A DNA stretch of 64,000 nucleotides from positions 246,193-310,192 of the forward strand of contig CAKSHC010000002.1 in assembly GCA_934456365.1 (NCBI GenBank), written 5' to 3'. The DNA is from an uncultured Eubacteriales bacterium (GTDB lineage Bacteria; Bacillota; Clostridia; Oscillospirales; UMGS1783). The translations under genes and the position numbers were made by a program. Shown piece by piece: positions 53,416-61,975 of this stretch. Within the stretch, counting starts at the first letter, position 1; every line of letters starts with the position of its first letter. The notes beneath the pieces are model-generated. The model made no database searches. It was not told the DNA's origin and saw nothing but the letters and a program-made list of their open reading frames with translations.

Positions 53416-55194
53416 TTAGAAGTTTACGGTGGGAAGATCGGACGGGAAGGAACGGCGCAGCGGCGAGAGGCAGACGGGGCCGAAGAGGGCGCCCTCGGCG
53501 GCGCAGCCGCGCTTGAACTGGGAGGTGAGGAAGCGGCGGCGGAAGGTTTCGAAGGTTTCGCGGATCTGCTCCTCCTCATAGGTGCCGCGCCAGGCCTGGA
53601 CGGCCAGGGCGATGATTTTTTCGGGCGGCAGGTTGTGGCGCACGAAATAATAGAGGAAGAAATCGTGGAGCTCGTAGGGGCCGAGGGCGTCCTGCGTTTT
53701 CTGATCGCCGGGCAAAAGCTCGGGCGAAGGGGGCAGGGCGGCGATCTCTTCGAGGATGGCGGGCAGGTCTTCGCCGAGGCGGCGGGCGAGGGCCTGGGAG
53801 CAGGCGGTGACGAGGGATTTGGTCAGCGAGGCGTTGACGTTGTAGCCGCTGAGGTGGTCGCCGCCGAAGGTGCACCAGCCGAGGGCGATTTCGGAGAGGT
53901 CGCCCGTGCCGACGACGAGAGCGTCCTGATCGCCGGCGATATCGAAGAGGATCTGGGTGCGCTCGCGGGCCTGGGCGTTTTCATAGGTGGCGTTGCGGTT
54001 GAGGGAATCGTGGGAAATATCCTTGAAATGCTGATGGACGGCCTCGGTGATGTCGATCTCGCGGTCCTGCGAGCCGACGGCGCGGCACAGGCGCTCGGCC
54101 AGGCTGCGGGACTGCTCATGGCTGCCGGGGCCGGGCATCCGGACCGAGATGAGGTCGGTGCGGTCCATGCCGAGGCGGTCGCAGGCGGCTGCGGCGACCA
54201 GGAGGGCGTGGGCCGAGTCGATCCCGCCGGAAACGCCGACCACGAGCTTTTTGAGGTGGTTGGGGCGCATGCGGGCGCAGAGGGCCTGGATCTGGGTGTC
54301 GCAGATATCGTCGAGCACGCGCTCCTTATGGGATTCGGGAAGGAAGGGATTGCGCGGGATGGGGCGGCCGACGGCTTCGCGGGGGCTGTTTTCCCCGCCG
54401 AGGTCGAGGGCTTCGAGGGCGCGCTCGGGCGGGAGGAGGTCGAGGTCGAGGTCGCGCAGGATGCCGATGGGCTCGTAGTCGAACTGGAAGGCGAGGGGCG
54501 AGCCGTTTTCAAAAATGCCGCCCAGGGGCTTATACACGCCCTTATAGGAGGATTCGCCCATGCCGCCGGCGGCGACGATCAGTCCGGCGCGGGCGGCCGC
54601 CGAGAGGGAGGCGTAGTCGGCCCCGGTGCGGTAGTCGCGCGCGGGATCGGAGAGGGAAACGGTGGGCGCGGCGAGGACGCGGGCGGCGCCGGTGGGAGCC
54701 GGATCGGTGGGGCGCAGGCCGGGGACGACGGTGACGAGGAAGCCGTTTGTGCGCACGGTGGGCTCGAGCAGCACGGGGCAGCGATGGCCGCCGGGAAGAT
54801 CGACGAAGGAGGGCTCGGTCAGAAGATCGAGGTCGGGATCGGGGCGGCGGGAGGCGGCGAAGAGGGCGATGCGGCCGCCCTTGATGATGGCCTGGGCGCT
54901 GATGACCTTTTCGCCGACGGCCAAAGGCAGGCCGAGCAGGAAGAGGGTGGGGCTTTCGGAATAGAGGCCGGCGAAGCGCAGCGCGGCGCCGAGGCAGGCC
55001 TGCAGGAGGGATTTCTGGCGCAAAAGCGCGCCGCAGGATGCGCCGCACAGGGAGAGCTCGCCGAATAAGACGAGGTCGGGCGATGCGGCTAAGACCTTAT
55101 CGGCGGACACGGTATGGGCCGAGAGGTTGGCCTCGACGTCGAAGGGGGTGACGGGCACGGACAAAACGGCGGCGCGGGCGATGTTCTGAAACAT
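53416..55194 (-). CDS. nadE: NAD+ synthase with degenerate glutaminase domain
   Basis: 592 residues. The synthetase half is intact: VVGVSGGIDSAHALL (PP-loop) near residue 316, LISVRMPGPGSHEQSRSLA, and VVGTGDLSEIALGWCTFGGDH. It amidates deamido-NAD. The N-terminal nitrilase-like domain should supply ammonia from glutamine through Glu-Lys-Cys; here the Glu region is kept (VLFGELSLCG), but the expected Lys (VPK) and Cys (ICEDxW) stretches read LFAASRR and VTVVPGLRPTDP. So it probably uses free ammonia, or the domain is only structural. About 45 residues shorter than usual. ATG at 55192-55194 with AAGGAGG. Confidence 0.92.
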   Translation of the reverse strand: MFQNIARAAVLSVPVTPFDVEANLSAHTVSADKVLAASPDLVLFGELSLCGASCGALLRQKSLLQACLGAALRFAGLYSESPTLFLLGLPLAVGEKVISAQAIIKGGRIALFAASRRPDPDLDLLTEPSFVDLPGGHRCPVLLEPTVRTNGFLVTVVPGLRPTDPAPTGAARVLAAPTVSLSDPARDYRTGADYASLSAAARAGLIVAAGGMGESSYKGVYKPLGGIFENGSPLAFQFDYEPIGILRDLDLDLLPPERALEALDLGGENSPREAVGRPIPRNPFLPESHKERVLDDICDTQIQALCARMRPNHLKKLVVGVSGGIDSAHALLVAAAACDRLGMDRTDLISVRMPGPGSHEQSRSLAERLCRAVGSQDREIDITEAVHQHFKDISHDSLNRNATYENAQARERTQILFDIAGDQDALVVGTGDLSEIALGWCTFGGDHLSGYNVNASLTKSLVTACSQALARRLGEDLPAILEEIAALPPSPELLPGDQKTQDALGPYELHDFFLYYFVRHNLPPEKIIALAVQAWRGTYEEEQIRETFETFRRRFLTSQFKRGCAAEGALFGPVCLSPLRRSFPSDLPTVNF

Positions 55195-55223
55195 AAAAAC
55201 CTCCTTGCGATCCAATAAGAAAC

Positions 55224-55252
55224 TTGATAAGCGGAAAAGAGTGTGGTATAAT
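55224..55252 (+). promoter_or_regulatory. Promoter of the hisJ-lrp-aminotransferase operon
   Basis: TTGATA (55224-55229), 17-base spacer, TATAAT (55247-55252). Confidence 0.82.
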
Positions 55253-55333
55253 GCTAAAATAAATTAGAAGCATTATATCACAGATTTCGCGCCTTGCAAA
55301 GGCGCAAATTGTGAAAATTTCGAGGTGATTCCT

Positions 55334-56128
55334 TTGGCGCGGACGGATTATCATTTTCATACGAATCTGAGCTTTGACGGGCGGGATCCGCTGCTGGATT
55401 TCGTGCGCCGGGCGGCGGCTGCCGGGATCGAGGAGCTTTGTGTGACCGACCATTATGAATGCGGCGGCGCCTTCCGGAAAAACAACACCCCCATTCTGAC
55501 CATGCGCGAAACCTTTTTCAAGGCCTATGCCCAAAACGACACGCCGGTGCGCCTGCGCTTCGGGGTGGAGCTGGGCGAAGCGCTGCACGACAGGGGTGCG
55601 GCCGAGGTGGCGCTTTCCGAGGGGAAATTCGATTTTGTGATCGCCTCGGTGCACAACCTGCGCGGGCGGCCGGATTTCAAGGAGATCGATTATCATACAG
55701 CGCAGGTGGACGAGATGGCCGGCGCCTACTACGACGAGATCGAAGAGCTGATCGAGTGGGGGCGCTTTGATGTGCTGGGGCACCTCAACTATTTTGAACG
55801 CTACGCGGCCAAGCAGGGAGTGAGCCTGGATCTGCACCGGTTTTATCCGCGCCTGGCCGATCTTTTCGTGAAGCTGATCGCGGCCGGAAAGGGCATCGAG
55901 GTCAACACCTCGGGGCTTTTCGGCCCGCTCGGGCGCACGCTGCCCGAGGAGGGAGTGCTGCGGCTCTACCGGGGGCTCGGGGGGCGGATCGTGACCATCG
56001 GGTCGGATTCGCACACGGCCGACGGAGTGGGGCGCGGCTACGACGAGGCGGCGGCGCTTCTCAAGCGCTGCGGCTTTGACGAGATCACGCTTTTTGAAGA
56101 GCACACGCCGCGACAAATCAAACTGTAA
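55334..56128 (+). CDS. Histidinol-phosphatase of the PHP family (HisJ-like)
   Basis: About 264 residues. PHP motifs: TDYHFHTNLSFDG (HxH), LCVTDHYECGG (Asp-His), GVELGEALHD (Glu), FVIASVHNLRG (His), DVLGHLNYFERY (His) and TIGSDSHTAD (Asp-x-His), together the trinuclear metal site. HisJ-type enzymes dephosphorylate histidinol phosphate; no other his genes are present, so another phosphoester is possible. The start is probably the TTG at 55334, 6 bases after GAGGTG; a GTG at 55325 overlaps that site. Confidence 0.87.
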   Translation: MARTDYHFHTNLSFDGRDPLLDFVRRAAAAGIEELCVTDHYECGGAFRKNNTPILTMRETFFKAYAQNDTPVRLRFGVELGEALHDRGAAEVALSEGKFDFVIASVHNLRGRPDFKEIDYHTAQVDEMAGAYYDEIEELIEWGRFDVLGHLNYFERYAAKQGVSLDLHRFYPRLADLFVKLIAAGKGIEVNTSGLFGPLGRTLPEEGVLRLYRGLGGRIVTIGSDSHTADGVGRGYDEAAALLKRCGFDEITLFEEHTPRQIKL

Positions 56129-56140
56129 AGGAGAACGAAC

Positions 56141-56617
56141 ATGGAAAAGCTTTTGCATCTGCTCAGCCGCAATCCGAAGATGAGCGCCGAGGAGCTGGCC
56201 GACCGTACCGGGCTTTCGGCGGCCGAGGTGGAGGAAAAGATCCGCGCCTACGAAGAAAACGGGACGATTCTGGGCTATCACCTGCTGCTCGACGCCGAGA
56301 AGAGCGCCGAGGTGCCGGTGCGGGCTCTGATCGAGGTGAAGGTGACGCCCTACAAGGGCCACGGCTTTGAGAAGGTGGCGCGGCATCTGGCGCAGTTTCC
56401 GGAGGTGCGCAGCGTTTCGCTGATGTCGGGCGGATTTGATCTGCTGGCTGAGGTGGAGGGCAGCGATATGCGCGAGGTGGCTCTCTTTGTGGCCGAGAAG
56501 CTCTCGGTGATCGACGGGGTGATGGCCACGGCGACGCATTTCGTTCTGCGGCGCTACAAGTATGAGGGAGTGGACTGCCGGGTGGCGGAGAAGGACGAAC
56601 GGGGATACATTTTATGA
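56141..56617 (+). CDS. Lrp/AsnC-family transcriptional regulator
   Basis: 158 residues. N-terminal helix-turn-helix (LLSRNPKMSAEELADRTGLS AAEVEEKIRAYEENG, residues 8-42) and a C-terminal RAM/ligand domain (VPVRALIEVKVTPYKGHGFE, FPEVRSVSLMSGGFDLLAEV). Proteins of this kind sense amino acids. Its last bases overlap the aminotransferase start (ATGA), so it probably regulates that gene in cis. AAAGGAGAAC precedes the ATG. Confidence 0.92.
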   Translation: MEKLLHLLSRNPKMSAEELADRTGLSAAEVEEKIRAYEENGTILGYHLLLDAEKSAEVPVRALIEVKVTPYKGHGFEKVARHLAQFPEVRSVSLMSGGFDLLAEVEGSDMREVALFVAEKLSVIDGVMATATHFVLRRYKYEGVDCRVAEKDERGYIL

Positions 56618-57780
56618 ATTACGACGGCATGATTTTAGAGAGCGTGCGGCGCATTAAGCCGTCGGGCATCCGCAAATTCTTCGACATTGCCGCGACGATG
56701 GACGATGTGCTTTCGCTTTCGATCGGGGAGCCGGATTTTATCACGCCCTGGGCGGTGCGCGAGGCAGGAGTGGATTCGCTGGTGGCGGGCCACACCTTCT
56801 ATACCTCCAACGCGGGGCTTCTGGATCTGCGCCGCGCGGTGGTGGATTACTACGCGCGCCATTTTGATGTGCACTACGAAAACGAAAACAACACCTTTAT
56901 CACGGTCGGCGGGAGCGAGGCCATCGACCTCTGCATCCGCACGCTGATCGGGGCGGGGGACGAGGTCGTCATTCCGGAGCCCTGCTTTGTCTGCTACGCG
57001 CCTCTGACCGAGCTGGCGGGCGGCAAGCCCGTGGGGGTGCGCACGCTGCCGGAAAACGAATTCAAGCTCACCCCCGAGCAGCTGCGCGCGGCCATCACGC
57101 CGCGCACCAAGCTTTTGGTGCTGCCCTATCCGGGCAACCCGACGGGCGCGGTGATGAACCGGGAGGATCTGGAGGCGATCGCCGAGGTCCTGCGCGGGAC
57201 GGATATTCTGGTGCTTTGCGATGAGCTGTATGCCCGGCTGACCTACGGGGGCAGCCATGTTTCTCTGGCTTCCCTGCCGGGGATGGCCGAGCGCTGCGTG
57301 GTGGTCAACGGCTTTTCCAAGGCCTATGCCATGACGGGCTGGCGCATCGGCTTTGCTTTGGGGCCTGCGCCGATCATCAAGGCGATGCTCAAGCTGCACC
57401 AGTTTGCGATCATGTGTGCACCCACCACGGCGCAGGAGGCGGCGGTGCGGGCGCTTTCGCCCGAGCTGGACGAAGCGGTGGAGGAAATGGTGGAGGAATA
57501 CGACGCGCGGCGGCGGATGCTGCTGCGGCGCTTTGAGAAGATGGGGCTGCCCTGCTTTGAGCCGCGCGGCGCCTTCTATGCCTTCCCCTGCATTGAGAAG
57601 TTCGGCATGCCCAGCGAGGAATTCTGCGAAAAGCTTCTCTACGACGAGCATCTGGCCATCGTGCCGGGCAGCGCCTTCGGCGAAAGCGGCGAGGGGCATG
57701 TGCGGATCTCCTATGCCAAGGGGATGGACGATCTGCGCGAGGCGATGGATCGGCTGGAGCGCTTTATTCAGAAGCTATGA
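56614..57780 (+). CDS. Class I/II PLP-dependent aminotransferase
   Basis: 388 residues, fold type I. The PLP-binding Lys lies in VNGFSKAYAMTGWRIGFALG near residue 236; other motifs are SIGEPDFITP, YPGNPTGAVM (Asn), VLCDELYARL (Asp, Tyr) and the substrate carboxylate Arg in GHVRISYA. It resembles aspartate or aromatic aminotransferases of the I-gamma type (PatA-like). Coupled to the Lrp gene upstream and to ispE downstream by ATGA overlaps. Substrate not determinable from sequence alone. Confidence 0.93.
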   Translation: MNYDGMILESVRRIKPSGIRKFFDIAATMDDVLSLSIGEPDFITPWAVREAGVDSLVAGHTFYTSNAGLLDLRRAVVDYYARHFDVHYENENNTFITVGGSEAIDLCIRTLIGAGDEVVIPEPCFVCYAPLTELAGGKPVGVRTLPENEFKLTPEQLRAAITPRTKLLVLPYPGNPTGAVMNREDLEAIAEVLRGTDILVLCDELYARLTYGGSHVSLASLPGMAERCVVVNGFSKAYAMTGWRIGFALGPAPIIKAMLKLHQFAIMCAPTTAQEAAVRALSPELDEAVEEMVEEYDARRRMLLRRFEKMGLPCFEPRGAFYAFPCIEKFGMPSEEFCEKLLYDEHLAIVPGSAFGESGEGHVRISYAKGMDDLREAMDRLERFIQKL

Positions 57781-58565
57781 TCCTGAAAACGCCGGCCAAG
57801 CTGAATTTAAGTCTGGCGATCGAGGGCCGCGACGGGCAGGGGTATCATCTTCTGCGCACCGTGATGCAGGCGATCGATCTATATGACACGCTGACCTTTC
57901 TTCCCGGGCGGGGGCTGACGCTGACCGGCTCGGGCGAGGGGCTCGCGATGGATGAGAGCAATCTCGTGTACCGGGCGGCGGCACTTTTTTACCGGGAGAC
58001 CGGGCTTTCGCCCGCGGTGCGGATCGATCTGCAAAAGGCCATTCCCACCCGGGCGGGGCTGGGCGGCGGCAGCGGCAACGCGGCGGGGACGCTGTTTGCC
58101 CTCAATGAGCGCCACGGAAAGCCCTTTTCGCCCGAGCGCCTTGCCGCGCTGGCTTTGGCACTGGGGGCGGATGTGCCCTTCTTTTTGCAGGGCGGCCGGG
58201 CGCTGGCGCAGGGGCGCGGCGAGCGGCTGACGCCGCAGCCGGTCGAACGGGAGGCCTATCTTCTTCTGATGAACGCGCCTGGAGTGGATACGGGCGCAGC
58301 CTACCGGGCCTACGACGAGGCTCCCGGCGGGGGCTTTGACAACGATCTGACCGGGCCTGTCTGCCGGCTTTGCCCCGCGGTGGCGCAGGATCTGCGCCGG
58401 CTCAGGACGGCGGCGGGCAACGCGCATCTGACGGGAAGCGGCGCCTGCTGCTTTGCCCGCCTGCCCGGCGTTGCCCAGGCGCAGGAAGCGGCACGGCGGC
58501 TGGGCGGCGGGAGGTTTCTGGCGGTGGCGCGGCCGATTGAGGGCGCGTTTCTTTGGGAAGACTGA
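57777..58565 (+). CDS. ispE: 4-diphosphocytidyl-2-C-methyl-D-erythritol kinase IspE
   Basis: 262 residues of the GHMP kinase family. Motifs: TPAKLNLSLAIEGRDGQGYH, ATP loop AIPTRAGLGGGSGNAAGTL near residues 85-103 and HLTGSGACCFARL near the end. It phosphorylates CDP-methylerythritol in the non-mevalonate isoprenoid pathway. Other pathway genes are not in the window. Start overlaps the aminotransferase stop by 4 bases. Confidence 0.93.
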   Translation: MILKTPAKLNLSLAIEGRDGQGYHLLRTVMQAIDLYDTLTFLPGRGLTLTGSGEGLAMDESNLVYRAAALFYRETGLSPAVRIDLQKAIPTRAGLGGGSGNAAGTLFALNERHGKPFSPERLAALALALGADVPFFLQGGRALAQGRGERLTPQPVEREAYLLLMNAPGVDTGAAYRAYDEAPGGGFDNDLTGPVCRLCPAVAQDLRRLRTAAGNAHLTGSGACCFARLPGVAQAQEAARRLGGGRFLAVARPIEGAFLWED

Positions 58566-58616
58566 GAAGGCCGGAGCTTTCGGGCTTTGAGAACGACAAA
58601 CAGAGAGGCGATTCAG

Positions 58617-59831
58617 ATGAAATCGATCCGCGACGTTTTTAAAATCGGAAAGGGCCCCTCGAGCTCGCACACGATGGGGCCGGAGGCGGCGGCGAAGCGT
58701 TTTCGGGAGCGGTATCCGGACGCGGCGGGCTATCGGGTGCGCCTGTACGGCTCGCTGAGCAAAACGGGCCGCGGCCATGGGACCGACCGGGTGCTCTACG
58801 AGGTGCTGGGCCGGGAGAAGACCGAGGTGGAGTTTTGCGACAACACCCCCGAGCCTCTGCCGCATCCGAACACACTGGATCTCTTCGCGCTGGGCCCGGA
58901 CGGCGGCTGCCTGGGGACGGCGCGGGTTTTCTCGGTCGGCGGCGGGGATATTGCGGTCGAGGGCGAGGAGGAGCCGGAGGCCGGTGAGGTTTATCCGGAA
59001 AATTCCTTTGCCGAGATCCGGCAGTTCTGCGCCTGGCGGGGGATCTCGCTGAGCGAATATGTGGAGCTCAACGAGGGCGCCGAGATCTGGAGCTTTCTGG
59101 CCGGGATCTGGAGCGCGATGAAAGACGAGATTGCGCGCGGGCTGGAGGCCGAGGGAGTGCTGCCCGGCGGGCTGAAGGTGCAGCGCAAGGCGAAGCTTTT
59201 GCTTTCGCGCGAGGCTCCGGATGAAACGGAGACGGTGCGGGAGCTGCGATGGATCGGGGCATATGCCTACGCGGCGGCAGAGGAAAACGCCGACAACGGA
59301 ACCATCGTGACTGCGCCGACCTGCGGGGCGTGCGGGGTGGTGCCGGCGGTGCTTTTGTATCAGCAGGAGCACCGGGGCAAGGCCGACGAGGAAATTTACC
59401 GTGCGCTGGCTGTGGCGGGGCTTTTCGGGGCGCTGGTCAAGCGCAACGGCTCGATCTCCGGCGCGGAATGCGGCTGTCAGGCCGAGATCGGCACGGCGAC
59501 CTCCATGGCCGCGGCGGCGCTCTGCACGCTCTTCGGGCTGCCGATCGCCGAAACGGAATATGCCGCCGAGATCGCCATGGAGCATCAGCTCGGGCTGACC
59601 TGCGATCCGATCTGCGGGCTGGTGCAGATCCCCTGCATCGAGCGCAACGCCGTGGCGGCGCGGCGGGCGATGGACGCCTGTGAGCTGGCGGGGCTTTTAG
59701 GCGGGGCGCGCAACATCAGCTTTGATATGGTGGTGCGCACCATGAAGGAAACGGGGCAGCACCTCAGCGCCCGCTACCGCGAAACGAGCGAGGGCGGGCT
59801 GGCGCGGCTTTACGACCGCCGGCGCGGCTGA
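58617..59831 (+). CDS. sdaA: L-serine ammonia-lyase, single-chain 4Fe-4S type
   Basis: 404 residues. Both halves are in one chain: beta-type N-terminal domain (FKIGKGPSSSHTMGPEAAA) and alpha-type catalytic domain with IVTAPTCGACGVVPAVLLYQ, GAECGCQAEIGTATSMAAAA and CDPICGLVQIPCIERNAVAA, whose Cys residues hold the oxygen-sensitive 4Fe-4S cluster. It turns L-serine into pyruvate and ammonia. GAGAGG lies 8 bases before the ATG at 58617. Lies 51 bases after ispE in the same run. Confidence 0.95.
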   Translation: MKSIRDVFKIGKGPSSSHTMGPEAAAKRFRERYPDAAGYRVRLYGSLSKTGRGHGTDRVLYEVLGREKTEVEFCDNTPEPLPHPNTLDLFALGPDGGCLGTARVFSVGGGDIAVEGEEEPEAGEVYPENSFAEIRQFCAWRGISLSEYVELNEGAEIWSFLAGIWSAMKDEIARGLEAEGVLPGGLKVQRKAKLLLSREAPDETETVRELRWIGAYAYAAAEENADNGTIVTAPTCGACGVVPAVLLYQQEHRGKADEEIYRALAVAGLFGALVKRNGSISGAECGCQAEIGTATSMAAAALCTLFGLPIAETEYAAEIAMEHQLGLTCDPICGLVQIPCIERNAVAARRAMDACELAGLLGGARNISFDMVVRTMKETGQHLSARYRETSEGGLARLYDRRRG

Positions 59832-59867
59832 TCGAATACATTACCCAACAGAAAAGGAAGAAACACC

Positions 59868-60962
59868 ATGAAACTCGGTATCATCGGGCTGCCCAATGTG
59901 GGCAAGAGCACGCTTTTCAACGCCATTACCAACGCGGGGGCCCAGTCGGCCAACTACGCCTTCTGCACGATCGAGCCAAACATCGGGATGGTGGATGTGC
60001 CCGACCGGAGGCTTGCGGCGCTGGCCGAGATGTATCACCCCAAGAAGGTGACTCCGGCGACCATTGAATTTGTGGACATCGCGGGGCTGGTCAAGGGCGC
60101 GAGCCACGGAGAGGGGCTTGGCAACAAGTTCCTTTCGCACATCCGCGAGGTGGATGCTGTGGTGCAGGTGGTGCGCTGCTTTGACGACGACAACATCATC
60201 CATGTGGAGGGAAGCGTGGATCCCGGGCGGGATATGGACATCATCAATCTTGAGCTGATCCTGGCCGACATGGAAACGGTGGAGCGGCGCATGGATCGGG
60301 TGGCCAAGGCGCTCAAGGGCGACAAGTCCTATGCGGCGGAGCTCGCGCTTCTGGAGCGGGTGATGGAGGTGCTCAAAGACGAGCGCCCGGTGCGTTCGAT
60401 GGAGGTGACGGAAGAGGAGCAGGCAATGCTCAACGCCGTTTCGCTTCTGACGGACAAGCCGGTGATCTATGCGGCCAACATGAACGAGGCCGTGTTCAAA
60501 GGCGGGTATCAGGAAAACGCCTATTACAGGGCGCTTTGCGAGCGGGCGGCGGCCGAGGGAGCGCAGGTGCTTCCGATCTGCGCGGCACTCGAGGAGGAGA
60601 TCGCCTCGCTTTCGCCCGAGGACAAGGAGCTCTTTTTGAGCGACATCGGCCTGGAGGAATCGGGGCTGGACCGGATGGTGCAGACCTGCTATTCGCTTTT
60701 GGGGCTCATCAGCTTTCTCACGGCGGGCGAGGATGAATGCCGCGCCTGGACGATCCGCAAGGGCACGCGCGCGCCGCAGGCGGCGGGCAAGATTCATTCC
60801 GATTTTGAGCGGGGCTTTATCCGGGCCGAAACGATCTCGTTTGACGATCTGATGGCCTGCGGCTCGATGGCGGCGGCCCGGGAACGGGGCCTGATCCGCA
60901 GCGAGGGCAAGGAATACGTGGTGCGGGACGGGGATATTATCCTTTTCCGCTTCAATGTGTGA
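59868..60962 (+). CDS. ychF: Redox-regulated ATPase YchF (OLA1 family)
   Basis: 364 residues, full length. GLPNVGKSTLFNAIT (G1), FVDIAGLVKGASHGEGLGNKFL (G3, residues 67-88), NMNE in place of NKxD (G4; this change gives ATP rather than GTP preference), and the C-terminal TGS domain (TIRKGTRAPQAAGKIHSDFE). It associates with ribosomes and responds to oxidative stress. AGGAAG precedes the ATG. Confidence 0.96.
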   Translation: MKLGIIGLPNVGKSTLFNAITNAGAQSANYAFCTIEPNIGMVDVPDRRLAALAEMYHPKKVTPATIEFVDIAGLVKGASHGEGLGNKFLSHIREVDAVVQVVRCFDDDNIIHVEGSVDPGRDMDIINLELILADMETVERRMDRVAKALKGDKSYAAELALLERVMEVLKDERPVRSMEVTEEEQAMLNAVSLLTDKPVIYAANMNEAVFKGGYQENAYYRALCERAAAEGAQVLPICAALEEEIASLSPEDKELFLSDIGLEESGLDRMVQTCYSLLGLISFLTAGEDECRAWTIRKGTRAPQAAGKIHSDFERGFIRAETISFDDLMACGSMAAARERGLIRSEGKEYVVRDGDIILFRFNV

Positions 60963-60972
60963 GGAAGGCGCC

Positions 60973-61926
60973 ATGAAGAAAAAGCTGAAGCCGATCGTGG
61001 ACTATCCAAAGCCCGAGGTGCGGCCGGATCTTTATCAGAAGGATGCGCACGGGCAGCTGGCTTTGCGGGGCAAGGGGGCGTGGAGCTATCTTGTGAAAAA
61101 GCAGGAGAAGGGGCTGGCACCTCTGTCGCCGCCGCGGCGGCAGAAGCCGGAGGAGAATTCGCCCGGCACGGGCGAGCTGATCCGCGGCGGGTACCGCGTG
61201 CCCTTTCCCGACACGATGCGCGGGGCGGCGATGCTTCTGGCGCTTCTGTTCTGCTTCGGTGAGCTTTTGCGCCTGGGAGGCTTTTTCCCGGGCACGGTGT
61301 TTGCCGAGCGGGTGCGTGACTTCTTTTCCTCGCAGCAGGCGGGCTACTGGTCTTTGGGGGTGCGCTGCCTGTTTGTGGGGATTTCGGGCATTTCGATCAA
61401 CTATTCGCGCTCGCCCCTGCGGCGGGCGGCGGTTTACGCCGGCGGGGCGCTTGTGGTGGCGCTCGAGGGGCTTCTGCTGGGCGTGGAGGGGGCTTTGGTC
61501 AACTATCTCGTTTTTCTGACGGTGGCCACGCTTCTTTACGCGCTCTTGCACGCCCACTGCGACAAGATTTTTGAAAAGCTGCGGTTTTCGGTTTTGTTTC
61601 TGCTTTTTGTGGGGGCTGTTTTGCTGACCGAGAAGGTGCATCTTCCGCAGGACGCGGGCCTGGGGCTGCGGCTGTTGGGCGGCTTTGCCGGGTTTACCGT
61701 GCCGGGGGTCGAGAGCTTTGAGCAATACGGGCTTTTGCCCTGGCTGCTTTTCTACTTCATCGGCGCGGGCTACGGGCGCTCGATGCGCTGCGGCTGGACG
61801 ATGGAAAACGTGTATAAATTCCGTTTGGTGGGAGTGGACGCGCTGGGACGCTGGGGAATGCCGGTGTATCTTCTGCATCTTCCGGTTTTGTACGGGATTT
61901 TGAGCCTGATCGATTTGTTTGTGTAA
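60973..61926 (+). CDS. DUF1624-type membrane acyltransferase-like protein
   Basis: 317 residues. A basic, proline-rich cytoplasmic N-terminus of about 85 residues precedes eight or so hydrophobic segments. The segments FVGISGISINYSRSPLRRAA and GVDALGRWGMPVYLLHLPVL match the heparan-alpha-glucosaminide N-acetyltransferase (DUF1624) family, which acetylates sugars across the membrane; here the role is unknown. The start at 60973 has GAGGAAGG upstream. Linked to PBP1A (49 bases) and to ychF (10 bases). Confidence 0.83.
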   Translation: MKKKLKPIVDYPKPEVRPDLYQKDAHGQLALRGKGAWSYLVKKQEKGLAPLSPPRRQKPEENSPGTGELIRGGYRVPFPDTMRGAAMLLALLFCFGELLRLGGFFPGTVFAERVRDFFSSQQAGYWSLGVRCLFVGISGISINYSRSPLRRAAVYAGGALVVALEGLLLGVEGALVNYLVFLTVATLLYALLHAHCDKIFEKLRFSVLFLLFVGAVLLTEKVHLPQDAGLGLRLLGGFAGFTVPGVESFEQYGLLPWLLFYFIGAGYGRSMRCGWTMENVYKFRLVGVDALGRWGMPVYLLHLPVLYGILSLIDLFV

Positions 61927-61975
61927 TTTTTTTGCGGCTTTCGTTTATCCTAAAGGATAAGCGGAGGTGAGCGAA

